The position numbers and the translations under genes are program-made. From contig JAJRTK010000430.1 in the NCBI GenBank assembly GCA_024278345.1, forward strand, positions 1 through 15,298: a DNA stretch of 15,298 nucleotides, read 5' to 3'. Numbering within the stretch: position 1 is the stretch's first letter; each line of letters starts with the position of its first letter. The stretch is from a bacterium (GTDB lineage Bacteria > CSSED10-310 > JAJRTK01). Under the pieces are notes generated by a model. It did no database searches and was not told the origin of the DNA. It worked only from the letters and a program-made list of their open reading frames with translations. Shown in pieces: positions 1-6,753 of the stretch.

Positions 1-212
1 CGATTCCGACTCACTCTTGCGAGGCTGGCTCGTAGGTTCCATAATGAGTAGACTTTATCTATCAAACTGAACCATTTACCTCCTTTAACCCCTCTTTCCA
101 GGGCTGCCAGCATGTTTCCAGTCCAGACGTTTGGTTCCACCCACCACCATCGGCGGCGCGGTTCTTCCGCTTGCTTATTCGCCTCCGAAACTCTCGCGGA
201 TTTTTCTTCCAT
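1..212 (-). CDS. ltrA: Group II intron reverse transcriptase/maturase, N-terminal 70 residues (partial)
   Basis: This is the start of the intron-encoded reverse transcriptase/maturase, which promotes splicing and reverse-transcribes the intron into new sites. The frame opens with ATG at 212-210, 7 nt after AAGGAG, and stays open for 70 codons to the window edge. After a charged leader (residues 1-20) come WWWVEPNVWTGNMLAALE (22-39) and then GVKGGKWFSLIDKVYSLWNL (41-60). This matches the segment (VKGGKWFSLIDKVY type) that precedes RT motif 0 in many bacterial group II intron RTs. The catalytic YADD, maturase and endonuclease regions are not visible. The overlapping 72-codon open frame at 62-280 is a different frame inside intron RNA and is not coding. 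Family assignment rests on this N-terminal motif plus the surrounding intron RNA. Confidence 0.85.
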   Translation of the reverse strand, partial: MEEKSARVSEANKQAEEPRRRWWWVEPNVWTGNMLAALERGVKGGKWFSLIDKVYSLWNLRASLARVSRN

Positions 213-760
213 TCGTCTTCTCCTTCTCCATCTACCTTCCTGCCCCCCTTTGCTCCACGGGCGTTACCCCGCTTCATCACTACTATGAGGGCTCTGACTC
301 CTGATTCCCGGATTCAAGCGGTTTAGGCCAACTCGCTTCCATTGTTTCCGCCCTTTCGAGCTACGTGGCAAATAGCGGTCAGACCCTGCCTCTTGATTTC
401 TTCCTGCGTCTCACGACGGGGGAAGCCCCTTGCTGGGAATCAGGTCTCCCTGATTCACACATTCGTCCTTTGCTTCCATTCCATCTCCAACCACCTGATG
501 CCGCACCATTGCACCTTTTACACACAACCCCTCAGGTCAATGGCTCCGCCGTCTTCTCGACGGTCTAGACTTCACCATTAGTCCGCAGGTTCGTCACGAC
601 AACCGGCCGAATCGAGTTTGTCATCCTATGGACTGGTAGCTCTCCTTCAGTTGCTCCCCACCCCGCCTCACGGCGACGCAGTTTCTGTCGGATACAGACC
701 GGAGTGTGCATGTCTGAGAAGGACTCTCACCTTCCTGTACGAATGTGCTTACAGGCGCAC
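1..760 (-). mobile_element. Group II intron, 5' portion (cut by window edge)
   Basis: A self-splicing retroelement, read on the minus strand from 760 downward. Its first bases are GTGCGCC, matching the conserved GUGYG 5' end of group II introns, and GGTGAGAGTCC follows within about 40 nt. About 550 nt of domain I-III type sequence precede the reverse transcriptase start at 212, the usual spacing to a domain IV ORF. Late in this stretch comes the intron-typical ATGAAGCGGGGTAACGCC segment (near 255-275). The insertion site is 3 nt after a perfect 8-bp hairpin (764-782), as is usual for class IIC introns, which home to terminators. A candidate EBS1 (GGACT, 584-580) is complementary to the last five exon bases AGTCC. 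The subclass is not settled, because the maturase N-terminus is not the one I associate with classic IIC elements. The 3' part (most of the ORF, domains V-VI) lies outside the window, so activity cannot be judged. Confidence 0.88.
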
Positions 761-763
761 GGA

Positions 764-782
764 CTGGGGACGGAGTCCCCAG
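764..782 (-). terminator. Perfect hairpin downstream of the OLD gene; group II intron target
   Basis: On the minus strand, CTGGGGAC and GTCCCCAG form a perfect 8-bp stem around a TCC loop, about 160 nt after the stop codon of the OLD-family gene. There is no T-tract next to it; the intron begins 3 nt later, so any original tail has been displaced. It may be the former terminator of the OLD transcript, or one of the palindromic modules found elsewhere in this window, several of which share the 3-nt loop. Confidence 0.55.
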
Positions 783-899
783 ACGACCGCCGAGCAGCGC
801 GAGGCGTTGGCGCTTGCGGTTCCACAGTCCTGGAATTGTCCCGCGTTGCGTGGATGCCCTCTTTTGTGTTGTCGAGTGTCCCGCCTTCCATGGATGCCC
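764..899 (-). repeat. Dispersed repeat, copy 1 (two GGGCATCCA units plus palindromic module)
   Basis: The minus strand carries a 39-bp segment (859-821) starting GGGCATCCACG and ending TGTGGA. It matches 33 of 39 bases at 13640-13678 on the plus strand. A diverged second unit with GGGCATCCATGG and GCGGGACACT lies at 899-871. After the 39-mer both loci continue with CAACGCCTCGC...GCTCGGCGG and then GGCGGTCGTC(T/C)GGGGAC (here 791-775; 13784-13800 at the other locus). The stretch lies between the OLD stop and the intron and has no credible gene. The pattern of short repeated units resembles multi-repeat IS ends, but no transposase is present, so the origin is unknown. Confidence 0.7.
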
Positions 900-939
900 C
901 GGAGCACTGGGTTGGAATCTTTGTCCCGCGGTTTCGCCA

Positions 940-2670
940 TCACTCATCCTGGACCGGCTTGGCGCTGGTAGCGACAGAAACGATGTCATCAAGAACAGAG
1001 AGCACTTCTGGATCGATTTGATCCTTCGGAAGAAAACTAACAAGAACATGATAGTTGGTCTTGCGCATCAGATTCGGCAGCTCAAGCTTGGAAAAGAACT
1101 TATCAAAAAGAGGATCGAGGAACTTGTCTGAAACCTTGACATCTGGACCCCACGGAGATCCTTGGCCAAGTGTCTCCATGGCCCCTTCCACGATGGTGAT
1201 ACAATCTTCCATCTCCGCACGCCAATGACTGGCAAAAAGCGGTCCCACTCTATCCGCGCCGGTCGCCTCCGCCCAGGCGAGCAAAACATCCTTCGTACAG
1301 CAGTAACTCTCGATTTCGCGCCGGGACCAGATCCGCTGTCGCAGCCCAATCGAGTCCGGCAACTCTTGACTCAATCGGTCAAAGAGGGCAAAGCCAACCA
1401 AATCCCCTTTGGCTTCGCGGAGGCCATAGAAATGATCGCGAGCTTTTTGGGGGGAGTTGAAAACATATTGTACGAATGGCCGCTCCAGAGCGTCGCGGGC
1501 GGGATGCTCCAACGTTTGGGCAAAGACTCTCAGAATGGCAAGATCGGTGGAGCCTTCCAGGTAGAGGACCCAGCCTGTCTGCTCCGCCTGATAGTAATGA
1601 TCAAAACTGATCTGCTTCAACGATTTGCGGACCTGTGACCCCCGATCATCAATCCGGTGAGGTCTACCGACGAATGCTACGACCACATCGCGCTTTGCGG
1701 CTTCATTCAAGAAAACTTCGGAATGACTGGCCGCAATGATTTGACTTCCATTCTTTCGGGCGAAATCCGAAAGAATCTGATAAATCTGCCGTTGGCGAAG
1801 GATTTCCAGATGAGCATCAGGCTCATCGAGGAGAAGAACGGAATGAGGATGACCAGCCAGGTGTGCCATGATCAGCAAGGTTTGCTGCAGTCCCCGCCCA
1901 GAAGCTGAGATGTCCAGGCGCGGGCCAGCGGATTCCCGATAAGTCAGCACAAGCTCGCCACGTTCGGAAATGTACTTCGGCCGATCAAGGGTGATCCCAA
2001 AGAGATCCTCCATTGATCGGCGCAAATCATCCCATAAATGCGGTTGTTGCAGATTCTCTGAGACCTGGTAGCAAAGGTTTCGAAGAACCTCGGCAGTGCG
2101 CGCCTCTCCAATCCGAACATTGATGGCGCCCGGATCCAGGCGAGTTTCGTTTGCTGCCAGACCGGACATGGGAGGGAGAAAGGCCATCTGAACCGTGGCC
2201 GCTTCGCCTGGAATCGTCATTCTGTCGGGCTTATTCTTCTCTTCCAGACGCAATGGGCGACAGTAGAATGATTCCTCGTTGGCATAGTCGAACTCCAGGC
2301 CACACCTCCATTGACTCCCGTTGCTGAATCCTTCGACAATAATATCGACTCGGACGTTCCTGGTCCGCTGCTTGCCTTTGCCTCTTCGAACATCGCGGAC
2401 ATGCAGATTTCGCCAAAGATGATTTGCGCTTGGCACGGGCAGCGCGCTCAGATCACGGCGGTTGATGGTCACTCCCGGCCTTTTTTCCGGGATCGACTTT
2501 CCCTTCCGTTTCTCATTCCATTTCCTCAGTCCAAGATCCCAGAGAGCCAGCGCCTGAAGAGCGGTTGTTTTTCCAGAATTATTGGGCCCAATGAAAACAA
2601 CAGGATTTCCTAGCTCAATTTCGACGTCCCTGAAACGCTTAAATCTTCGGATCGTGATTTTCGTCAACAT
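940..2670 (-). CDS. OLD-family ATP-dependent endonuclease (AAA ATPase plus Toprim)
   Basis: A 576-residue protein with an ABC/SMC-like ATPase half followed by a Toprim nuclease half, the layout of OLD-family nucleases (phage P2 Old, GajA), several of which act in phage defence. Visible motifs: Walker A GPNNSGKT (28-35), a signature-like SASGRGLQQ (255-263), Walker B LLLDEPD (279-285), switch histidine in AASHSEVF (313-320), then Toprim LEGSTDLAIL (371-380), the acidic strand FALFDRLS (427-434) and RREIESY (450-456). The second acidic residue expected in the DxD motif is replaced (DRL), so metal binding may be altered. ATG 2670 is preferred because the family fold starts at once (LTKITIRRFKRF). 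A GTG at 2748 or ATG at 2742 would add about 25 residues without an obvious ribosome site. The start overlaps the stop of a 14-codon leader ORF. No partner gene such as GajB lies beside it in the window. Confidence 0.9.
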   Translation of the reverse strand: MLTKITIRRFKRFRDVEIELGNPVVFIGPNNSGKTTALQALALWDLGLRKWNEKRKGKSIPEKRPGVTINRRDLSALPVPSANHLWRNLHVRDVRRGKGKQRTRNVRVDIIVEGFSNGSQWRCGLEFDYANEESFYCRPLRLEEKNKPDRMTIPGEAATVQMAFLPPMSGLAANETRLDPGAINVRIGEARTAEVLRNLCYQVSENLQQPHLWDDLRRSMEDLFGITLDRPKYISERGELVLTYRESAGPRLDISASGRGLQQTLLIMAHLAGHPHSVLLLDEPDAHLEILRQRQIYQILSDFARKNGSQIIAASHSEVFLNEAAKRDVVVAFVGRPHRIDDRGSQVRKSLKQISFDHYYQAEQTGWVLYLEGSTDLAILRVFAQTLEHPARDALERPFVQYVFNSPQKARDHFYGLREAKGDLVGFALFDRLSQELPDSIGLRQRIWSRREIESYCCTKDVLLAWAEATGADRVGPLFASHWRAEMEDCITIVEGAMETLGQGSPWGPDVKVSDKFLDPLFDKFFSKLELPNLMRKTNYHVLVSFLPKDQIDPEVLSVLDDIVSVATSAKPVQDE

Positions 2671-2708
2671 GAGAGACCCACTGCGCTCTCGAAAGAAGTT
2701 GCCTTCAT
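2664..2708 (-). CDS. Possible 14-codon leader peptide overlapping the OLD start
   Basis: ATG at 2708-2706 follows AAGGAGG with a 6-nt gap to the start, the strongest ribosome-binding site near the OLD gene. The frame reads MKATSFESAVGLSC and stops at TGA 2666-2664, overlapping the OLD start as ATGTTGA. This fits translational coupling, with ribosomes terminating at the leader stop restarting at the OLD ATG. The alternative is that the same AAGGAGG lies inside an N-terminally extended OLD ORF by chance. No known leader family is recognised. Confidence 0.35.
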   Translation of the reverse strand: MKATSFESAVGLSC

Positions 2709-2776
2709 CGATTGCCTCCTTCAAATCCGTATTCTTGAGCATCGCCACTGGCTGCCCGACGAGGACGCCGGTGGGG

Positions 2777-2792
2777 GCCGAGCGTCAGCGAG
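2777..2792 (-). repeat. CTCGCTNNNGCTCGGC motif copy, OLD-AlkP gap
   Basis: The minus strand reads CTCGCTGACGCTCGGC. The same pattern, CTCGCT-(2-4 nt)-CTCGGC, recurs on the plus strand at 13701-13716, 13827-13841, 14079-14094 and 14097-14111, with a shorter variant on the minus strand at 803-789. It is an imperfect palindrome (GCC/GGC and GC/GC pairs around a TC/TC internal loop). The rest of the 214-bp gap between the OLD and AlkP genes shows no gene or clear terminator. Confidence 0.5.
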
Positions 2793-2884
2793 AGCCGCCG
2801 AAGGCGCCACCGATGGATCGGCTGCCGCGGTAGAGACGTGATGAGAGTTCCGGGTTCAAGCTCCATGCATTGTTCTGGCACACG

Positions 2885-4552
2885 CTACTCCACGTAGCCC
2901 AGGGCCTTGAGTTCTTCCACCGCGCGATCCGTGATCGATTCTTCTTCCGCCTCGGCGGCGGCGGGGAGCGCCTCTAGGAGGGTCTCGTAGGACGACCCGT
3001 AACGCGGAGGGCGGCCGGAGAGGAGCTCTGGCTCCAGCGCCTGAGTCAGGATGCGCCCCCCCATGTCCGCCGGGACGGGGAGATTCAGAAGATAAAGCAC
3101 CGTGGGAGCAATATCGGCTACTTGGGCGCCATAAAGAACCCCCGGCTTGATGCCCGACCCTGAAAGAACGATGAACCCGTTGTTCTGGTGGACTCCAGGC
3201 TGCCCTTCCGGCGCCAGTTGACCGTGATCCGTCACCAAGATCCAAATTGCATCGGCCGGCACTACGCGCTGGATCCGGCCGATGGCCTCATCCAGAATGC
3301 CATAGCTATCCTCCACCAAACCGGCCAGTTTGGCGACATTACAGTCCGGCGACTCCCGGCAACGCTGCAAAGGTTTCGGATTGCTCAGCCCCAAGAACTG
3401 GTGGGATGCCGTGTCCACGAGGCGCAAGTAGATCGCCACGAGATCCGCCGGCTCCGTGGAAAACTCTTCCAAGATCCGCAGTCGGAGCTCATCCACCCAG
3501 CGGTGCTCCAGATAGAGCTTTCCCTGGACCTTCCCAAGACAGTCACACTCCAGGGCATCGGCAAGCTCGATTCGCCACTCCTTCACCGCCCGCTCACGGC
3601 TACCCATCAGCCGTTCCACCCGAGGCCAGAGCCCCGACGGGGCAACCAGATCCCGCTCAACATCAGAACCGGAAGAGCCCACAAGATCGCTGAACACCTC
3701 TCCACGGTCGGCCGTGGCCGGCCAAGTGGCCCACCAACCGATGACCCGGGTCTTGCGCCCATGCTCCGCGGCAATCTCCCAAAGGGGCCGGGCCAACATG
3801 TGCTGCCGTGACGCACGCACGGGCTTGTAACCACCGGGGAAATGCCAGCCCTCCTTCATGGAAGCCGAATCCTGCCGGGGATGAAGCCAGCGAATGAGGC
3901 GCCGGGAAGGATCCAAGAGACCCAAACGGCGGATGCGAAGCGCTGGAATCCGCTCTCCCGAAGAGACCACCTTGAGGCGAACCTGAGCCCGGCCGCCTTT
4001 CACCAGAGCCGAAGGAAGCTCCACGAGCCGCACCCGCGGCTCACCACCAAATTCGAACCTCCCCACAGGCCGTCCTTGAAGTGTGACTTCAATCCGAACG
4101 GCAGCATCGGGCCAATTCGACCGGGCGTCCAAGAGCAGAAATCCCGGACGCAACAGGTCGAGATCCAGGAGGCCGCCGCCAGGCCCGCCCATCAAATAAA
4201 AATCCCTCTCCTGAACCGGCGGAAGCACGAAATCCTCGATCCCATGCTGATTGGGGCGCTTTCCGGTGGCGATTGTGGTCCAGACGATGGGACTGAAGTA
4301 GCCCCGGTGCCGCCGCTCAAAACGACGCCAAAGAAGCGAATTCAAGTAGCCGCCGGAACCACTCTCCAAAAGCTTGGCCAGGTGAGGCAGCCCGCCATCC
4401 CGAGTGTACTGGAAGAGGAGATCCCAGCTCCCACCATCAACCCCTACAAGGATCACCGGAGGCCTCGACTCTGACTGGCATCCGGCAACGAACGCCAGAA
4501 AAAAAACCGCGGCAACCCATCCCCATGCGCCGGAACGCCGGGCCTCGTCCAT
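2885..4552 (-). CDS. Alkaline phosphatase superfamily (type I phosphodiesterase/pyrophosphatase-like) lipoprotein
   Basis: A 555-residue predicted lipoprotein. A hydrophobic signal, WGWVAAVFFLAFVAGC, ends in the lipobox cysteine (Cys25), so the mature protein should be lipid-anchored outside the cytoplasm. The catalytic domain shows AlkP-superfamily metal and nucleophile motifs: VGVDGGSWD (Asp39), SPIVWTTIATGKRPNQHG with the likely Thr nucleophile (about 92), DTASH (380-384), DHG (442-444) and a histidine at about 455 in GVHQNNG. An insertion at about residues 140-210 is rich in beta-prone sequence. The C-terminus LKALGYVE is a tail common in bacterial members of this group. Substrate cannot be inferred. 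The frame is open back to 4744, but that extension translates the palindrome array, lacks a signal peptide and is rejected. The Shine-Dalgarno sequence before ATG 4552 is weak. Confidence 0.88.
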   Translation of the reverse strand: MDEARRSGAWGWVAAVFFLAFVAGCQSESRPPVILVGVDGGSWDLLFQYTRDGGLPHLAKLLESGSGGYLNSLLWRRFERRHRGYFSPIVWTTIATGKRPNQHGIEDFVLPPVQERDFYLMGGPGGGLLDLDLLRPGFLLLDARSNWPDAAVRIEVTLQGRPVGRFEFGGEPRVRLVELPSALVKGGRAQVRLKVVSSGERIPALRIRRLGLLDPSRRLIRWLHPRQDSASMKEGWHFPGGYKPVRASRQHMLARPLWEIAAEHGRKTRVIGWWATWPATADRGEVFSDLVGSSGSDVERDLVAPSGLWPRVERLMGSRERAVKEWRIELADALECDCLGKVQGKLYLEHRWVDELRLRILEEFSTEPADLVAIYLRLVDTASHQFLGLSNPKPLQRCRESPDCNVAKLAGLVEDSYGILDEAIGRIQRVVPADAIWILVTDHGQLAPEGQPGVHQNNGFIVLSGSGIKPGVLYGAQVADIAPTVLYLLNLPVPADMGGRILTQALEPELLSGRPPRYGSSYETLLEALPAAAEAEEESITDRAVEELKALGYVE

Positions 4553-4581
4553 CGTCTCGGACACCCAGTGAATTTCGGACC

Positions 4582-4715
4582 CAGCGCCTGGGCTTCCAGC
4601 CCTGGAACCTGATGGAGGCTCCGCCTCCGGACCTCCGCCAGGAGCGCTGCTCCTGGACCTCGCCAGGGAGCTAGCTCCCTGGACCCACATCTTTTTACGC
4701 TCCGCGTTTTTTGGG
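4582..4715. repeat. Palindromic module array, copy A
   Basis: Four short palindromes follow one another on the plus strand, most ending in (G)GACC or GAACC: GGGCT-TCC-AGCCC (4590-4602), GGAGGC-TCC-GCCTCC (4614-4628), CCAGGAGC-GCT-GCTCCTGG (4638-4656) and CCAGGGAGC-TA-GCTCCCTGG (4663-4682). After ACCCAC comes a short ACGC-TCC-GCGT element with six T (4697-4713). The same modules in the same order occur at 15206-15298, and the last ones recur at 13876-13930. This makes up most of the 294-bp gap between the AlkP and DUF4301 genes. The remainder, 4716-4846, holds only a degenerate TACGCTTCGCGCTTTT piece at about 4779-4794. It lies just upstream of the AlkP gene, so it may also affect that gene's 5' leader. 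Confidence 0.85.
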
Positions 4716-4846
4716 AGGGTGGCTACAGTCGCCATCAGACCCACCCCGGGGATCCAGATCCCTGGCCCCCTCTTTGTACGCTTCGCGCTTTTGGCGGCTG
4801 GCCGAACTGATGACCGGGTCCGTGGAAACGCACCTCTGACTCCTCG

Positions 4847-6463
4847 CTACTCACAACAAAAACCATAAGAGCCCAAGGACCGGCCCCGGCAGTCGGTGAA
4901 AACTTTGTGAGGCCGAAATAGGCGCCTGGAAATCTCCACGAACAGCAGGTTGTTGGTCAAACTGTTGCCAATCGCCTCGTAGAGCACGGTCTCATGATAA
5001 TAGACGTCGCGGCCGGCATAGGGCTTCCTTGTGAGCATCCAGAACCTTGGGTCCGTCCGCTCCCGGGCGGGTCGATCCGGGACCAGCTCGTGAAGGACAA
5101 AGGCGGGATTGAAGTGGGTCGCCCGCCGAGGATTTCGGAAGATCTCCTTCTGATCTCGCGCCGAGGCGTGGGGCATTTCCAGGCAAATCTTCACGCGAGC
5201 GCCGCCCAACTCGATGACCGCTGGAATCCCTCCCACGTCCCGCCCATTGTTGGGCACGACTCCCAGGACAGACAACGGCCGGCTCCAAAGCCTGAGAAGC
5301 AACTCCCAACGATCCTCGCCCTCCTTGGCAAGAGCCACCCAATCGGTATGGAAAAACCGTTCCTGAATCTCCTCCAATAAGAGCGCGCCATCTCCCCAAG
5401 AATCTTCCTCTCCAGCCTCGCCATCCGGCAAGGCCAAGAGCTCGACTCCCACCTCCCGGCAGCCGGCACGCAACTGCCGTGCTAATCCCGACGAGACCCG
5501 CCGCTCACCGCACGCCTCCCGCACTCGGTCCAGCAGCTCGAGCCAGCGGTGGTGGAACCCGTAAAAACGGGTAAACTCCTCCACCACCGGCCCGCTATCG
5601 CCAATCACGTTGTCGATATTGTAGACAAGAATGCTCCGATGCCCGCCCAGGGCCGCCACCTGAGGAAAGAGATGGATCAGTTCGCCATGCCCACCCACCA
5701 CCGGCACGTAGCCACCATCCTCGCCAATGACGGGCACCCCTTCTCCGTCGAAGCGAAGCGTCGATAACTGGCTTCCCTGCACCAAGAAGGAAACAGAATC
5801 CGGGCAACCTTCAAAACCGCCAGCTCTGGCGAAGCACTGACGAAAGGCGCCTTCAACTCCTTCGCCCACCACCAGACAGAGCGGCCCAAACGGGTTCAGT
5901 GCCCCATGCTCCCTCAGCTTGAGCTCAAAAAAGGTCTTCCCCTCCAGCGTGGCCGGCACAAGGCCTTTGGGCAAAGAGGCAACCTTCTCCCGTACCTCTA
6001 GAGCCCACCGAATGAGTTCCCCATCCGCCTGGCTCGCCGGAAGCTCCACCTCGAACGGCAAGTCCCCCAAATCCCCCAACCTTCGGATCTCCTCCAAGCA
6101 ATCCACTACGGGACGGGAAAGCAGTTCCCCGGTTTCCAACGCGGCGGCCAGTTCCTGGAAAAGCTTCAAATAGCGACTGGCGGCGCCAGCCGCCGGCACG
6201 AAAGTACAGAGCCTCCCAGCCTTCAGCCCGGCCCGCCCCAGCGCAACAAGCTGTTCCCCGTCGCCCGATGAAAGGTCGAGCACGATACCATTCTTCCGGC
6301 CGCCGACCTCCAGGATCTCGAAAGTGACGCCACGGCCAGCCCGGATCCGTGTGCGAACTTTCCTCCGGTGCGCCTCCACAACATCGGGATCAAGGCCAAC
6401 CCTCAACACCTGGTTCCTATCCAAAGCCACTCCCTCCATTCCTCCAGACGGCGCCCCTCCCAT
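4847..6463 (-). CDS. DUF4301 domain protein
   Basis: A 538-residue soluble protein matching the DUF4301 family, whose biochemical role is unknown to me; the N-terminal glycine-rich motif resembles sugar-nucleotide transferase folds. Family-like blocks in order: FVPAAGAASRYLK (88-100), LVQGSQLSTL (227-236), GGHGELIHL (257-265), YNIDNVIGD (281-289), LGVVPNNGRDVGGIPAV (400-416), RATHFNPAF (447-455) and a C-terminal SLTNNLLFVEI (501-511). The bacteroidal members I recall have the equivalents PASGAASRMFK, GHGAL, KNIDN and THFNP. The start is unresolved: ATG 6463 and ATG 6439 both lie in a 49-bp tandem duplication, while TTG 6424 (GGAGG 8 nt upstream) and GTG 6409 (AGGA 5 nt upstream) have better-spaced ribosome sites. 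The longest ATG form is listed. No signal peptide is seen. Confidence 0.85.
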   Translation of the reverse strand: MGGAPSGGMEGVALDRNQVLRVGLDPDVVEAHRRKVRTRIRAGRGVTFEILEVGGRKNGIVLDLSSGDGEQLVALGRAGLKAGRLCTFVPAAGAASRYLKLFQELAAALETGELLSRPVVDCLEEIRRLGDLGDLPFEVELPASQADGELIRWALEVREKVASLPKGLVPATLEGKTFFELKLREHGALNPFGPLCLVVGEGVEGAFRQCFARAGGFEGCPDSVSFLVQGSQLSTLRFDGEGVPVIGEDGGYVPVVGGHGELIHLFPQVAALGGHRSILVYNIDNVIGDSGPVVEEFTRFYGFHHRWLELLDRVREACGERRVSSGLARQLRAGCREVGVELLALPDGEAGEEDSWGDGALLLEEIQERFFHTDWVALAKEGEDRWELLLRLWSRPLSVLGVVPNNGRDVGGIPAVIELGGARVKICLEMPHASARDQKEIFRNPRRATHFNPAFVLHELVPDRPARERTDPRFWMLTRKPYAGRDVYYHETVLYEAIGNSLTNNLLFVEISRRLFRPHKVFTDCRGRSLGSYGFCCE

Positions 6464-6523
6464 CAGGGCATCCAGCCACTCCCTCCATCCCTCCAGACGG
6501 CGCCCTTCCCATCAGGGCATCCA
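6426..6523. repeat. 49-bp tandem duplication over the DUF4301 start
   Basis: Two adjacent 49-bp copies (6426-6474 and 6475-6523) differ at only 2 positions; each starts GCCACTCCCTCC and ends AGGGCATCCA. The unit length is not a multiple of three, so the upstream copy is in a different frame relative to the gene. The near identity implies a recent duplication. It holds two of the candidate start codons, so it may alter the translation start or 5' leader of the DUF4301 gene. Confidence 0.92.
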
Positions 6524-6753
6524 TCGGCCTTCGCTGCGCCCCGGCCAGGAACCTGTTGCATAACCACCCAAACTCAAAACTCGGGTTTCTTGGAGACCAT
6601 CGCACCGCATATAGCGCGGATGGTCAGGTCGGGCAGGGTATGTTCTCCGGTTTCTGGCCAATGTGCGACAGACCCCTAGAGCTCTTCGGGACCTCGGTCG
6701 TCGTCCAGGGTTGTCAGGCACGATGACCGAGACCCTCTTTGGAACCGGCCCCC
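6524..6753 (-). other. Noncoding stretch with inverted repeats; possible structured RNA
   Basis: No credible ORF lies between the small membrane gene and the DUF4301 gene. On the minus strand there is a 12-bp near-perfect inverted repeat (6732-6721 with 6703-6692; CTCGGTCATCG against CGACGACCGAG) just after the membrane-protein stop. Next comes GACCATC...GATGGTC (6625-6619 with 6601-6595) enclosing CGC/GCG, then ACCCGA...TTGGGT around a T-rich loop (6586-6566). A possible long-range closing stem pairs GTCTGTCGCA (about 6673-6664) with TGCAACAGG (about 6558-6550). None has a T-tract, so they are not obvious terminators. I considered 6S-like RNA but cannot match it to a known family; it may be only a leader or intergenic spacer. 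Confidence 0.3.

Noticed and set aside
62-280. 72-codon minus-strand ORF starting MMKRGNARGAKGG
   Set aside because: This sequence belongs to conserved group II intron RNA upstream of and overlapping the maturase frame; the maturase frame (212 to 1) has the protein motif and the ribosome site.
618-1131. Several overlapping plus and minus ORFs of 100-140 codons around 618-1131
   Set aside because: They are antisense to the intron RNA, the dispersed repeat and the OLD C-terminus, have no family-like sequence and are rich in Arg/Pro/Ser.
3188-4474. Long plus-strand ORFs opposite the AlkP-family gene
   Set aside because: Basic, proline-rich translations with no motifs; the minus-strand frame has all the catalytic residues.
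4553-4744. 64-codon N-terminal extension of the AlkP-family lipoprotein
   Set aside because: It translates the palindrome array, places the lipoprotein signal internally, and the fold and lipobox only make sense from ATG 4552.
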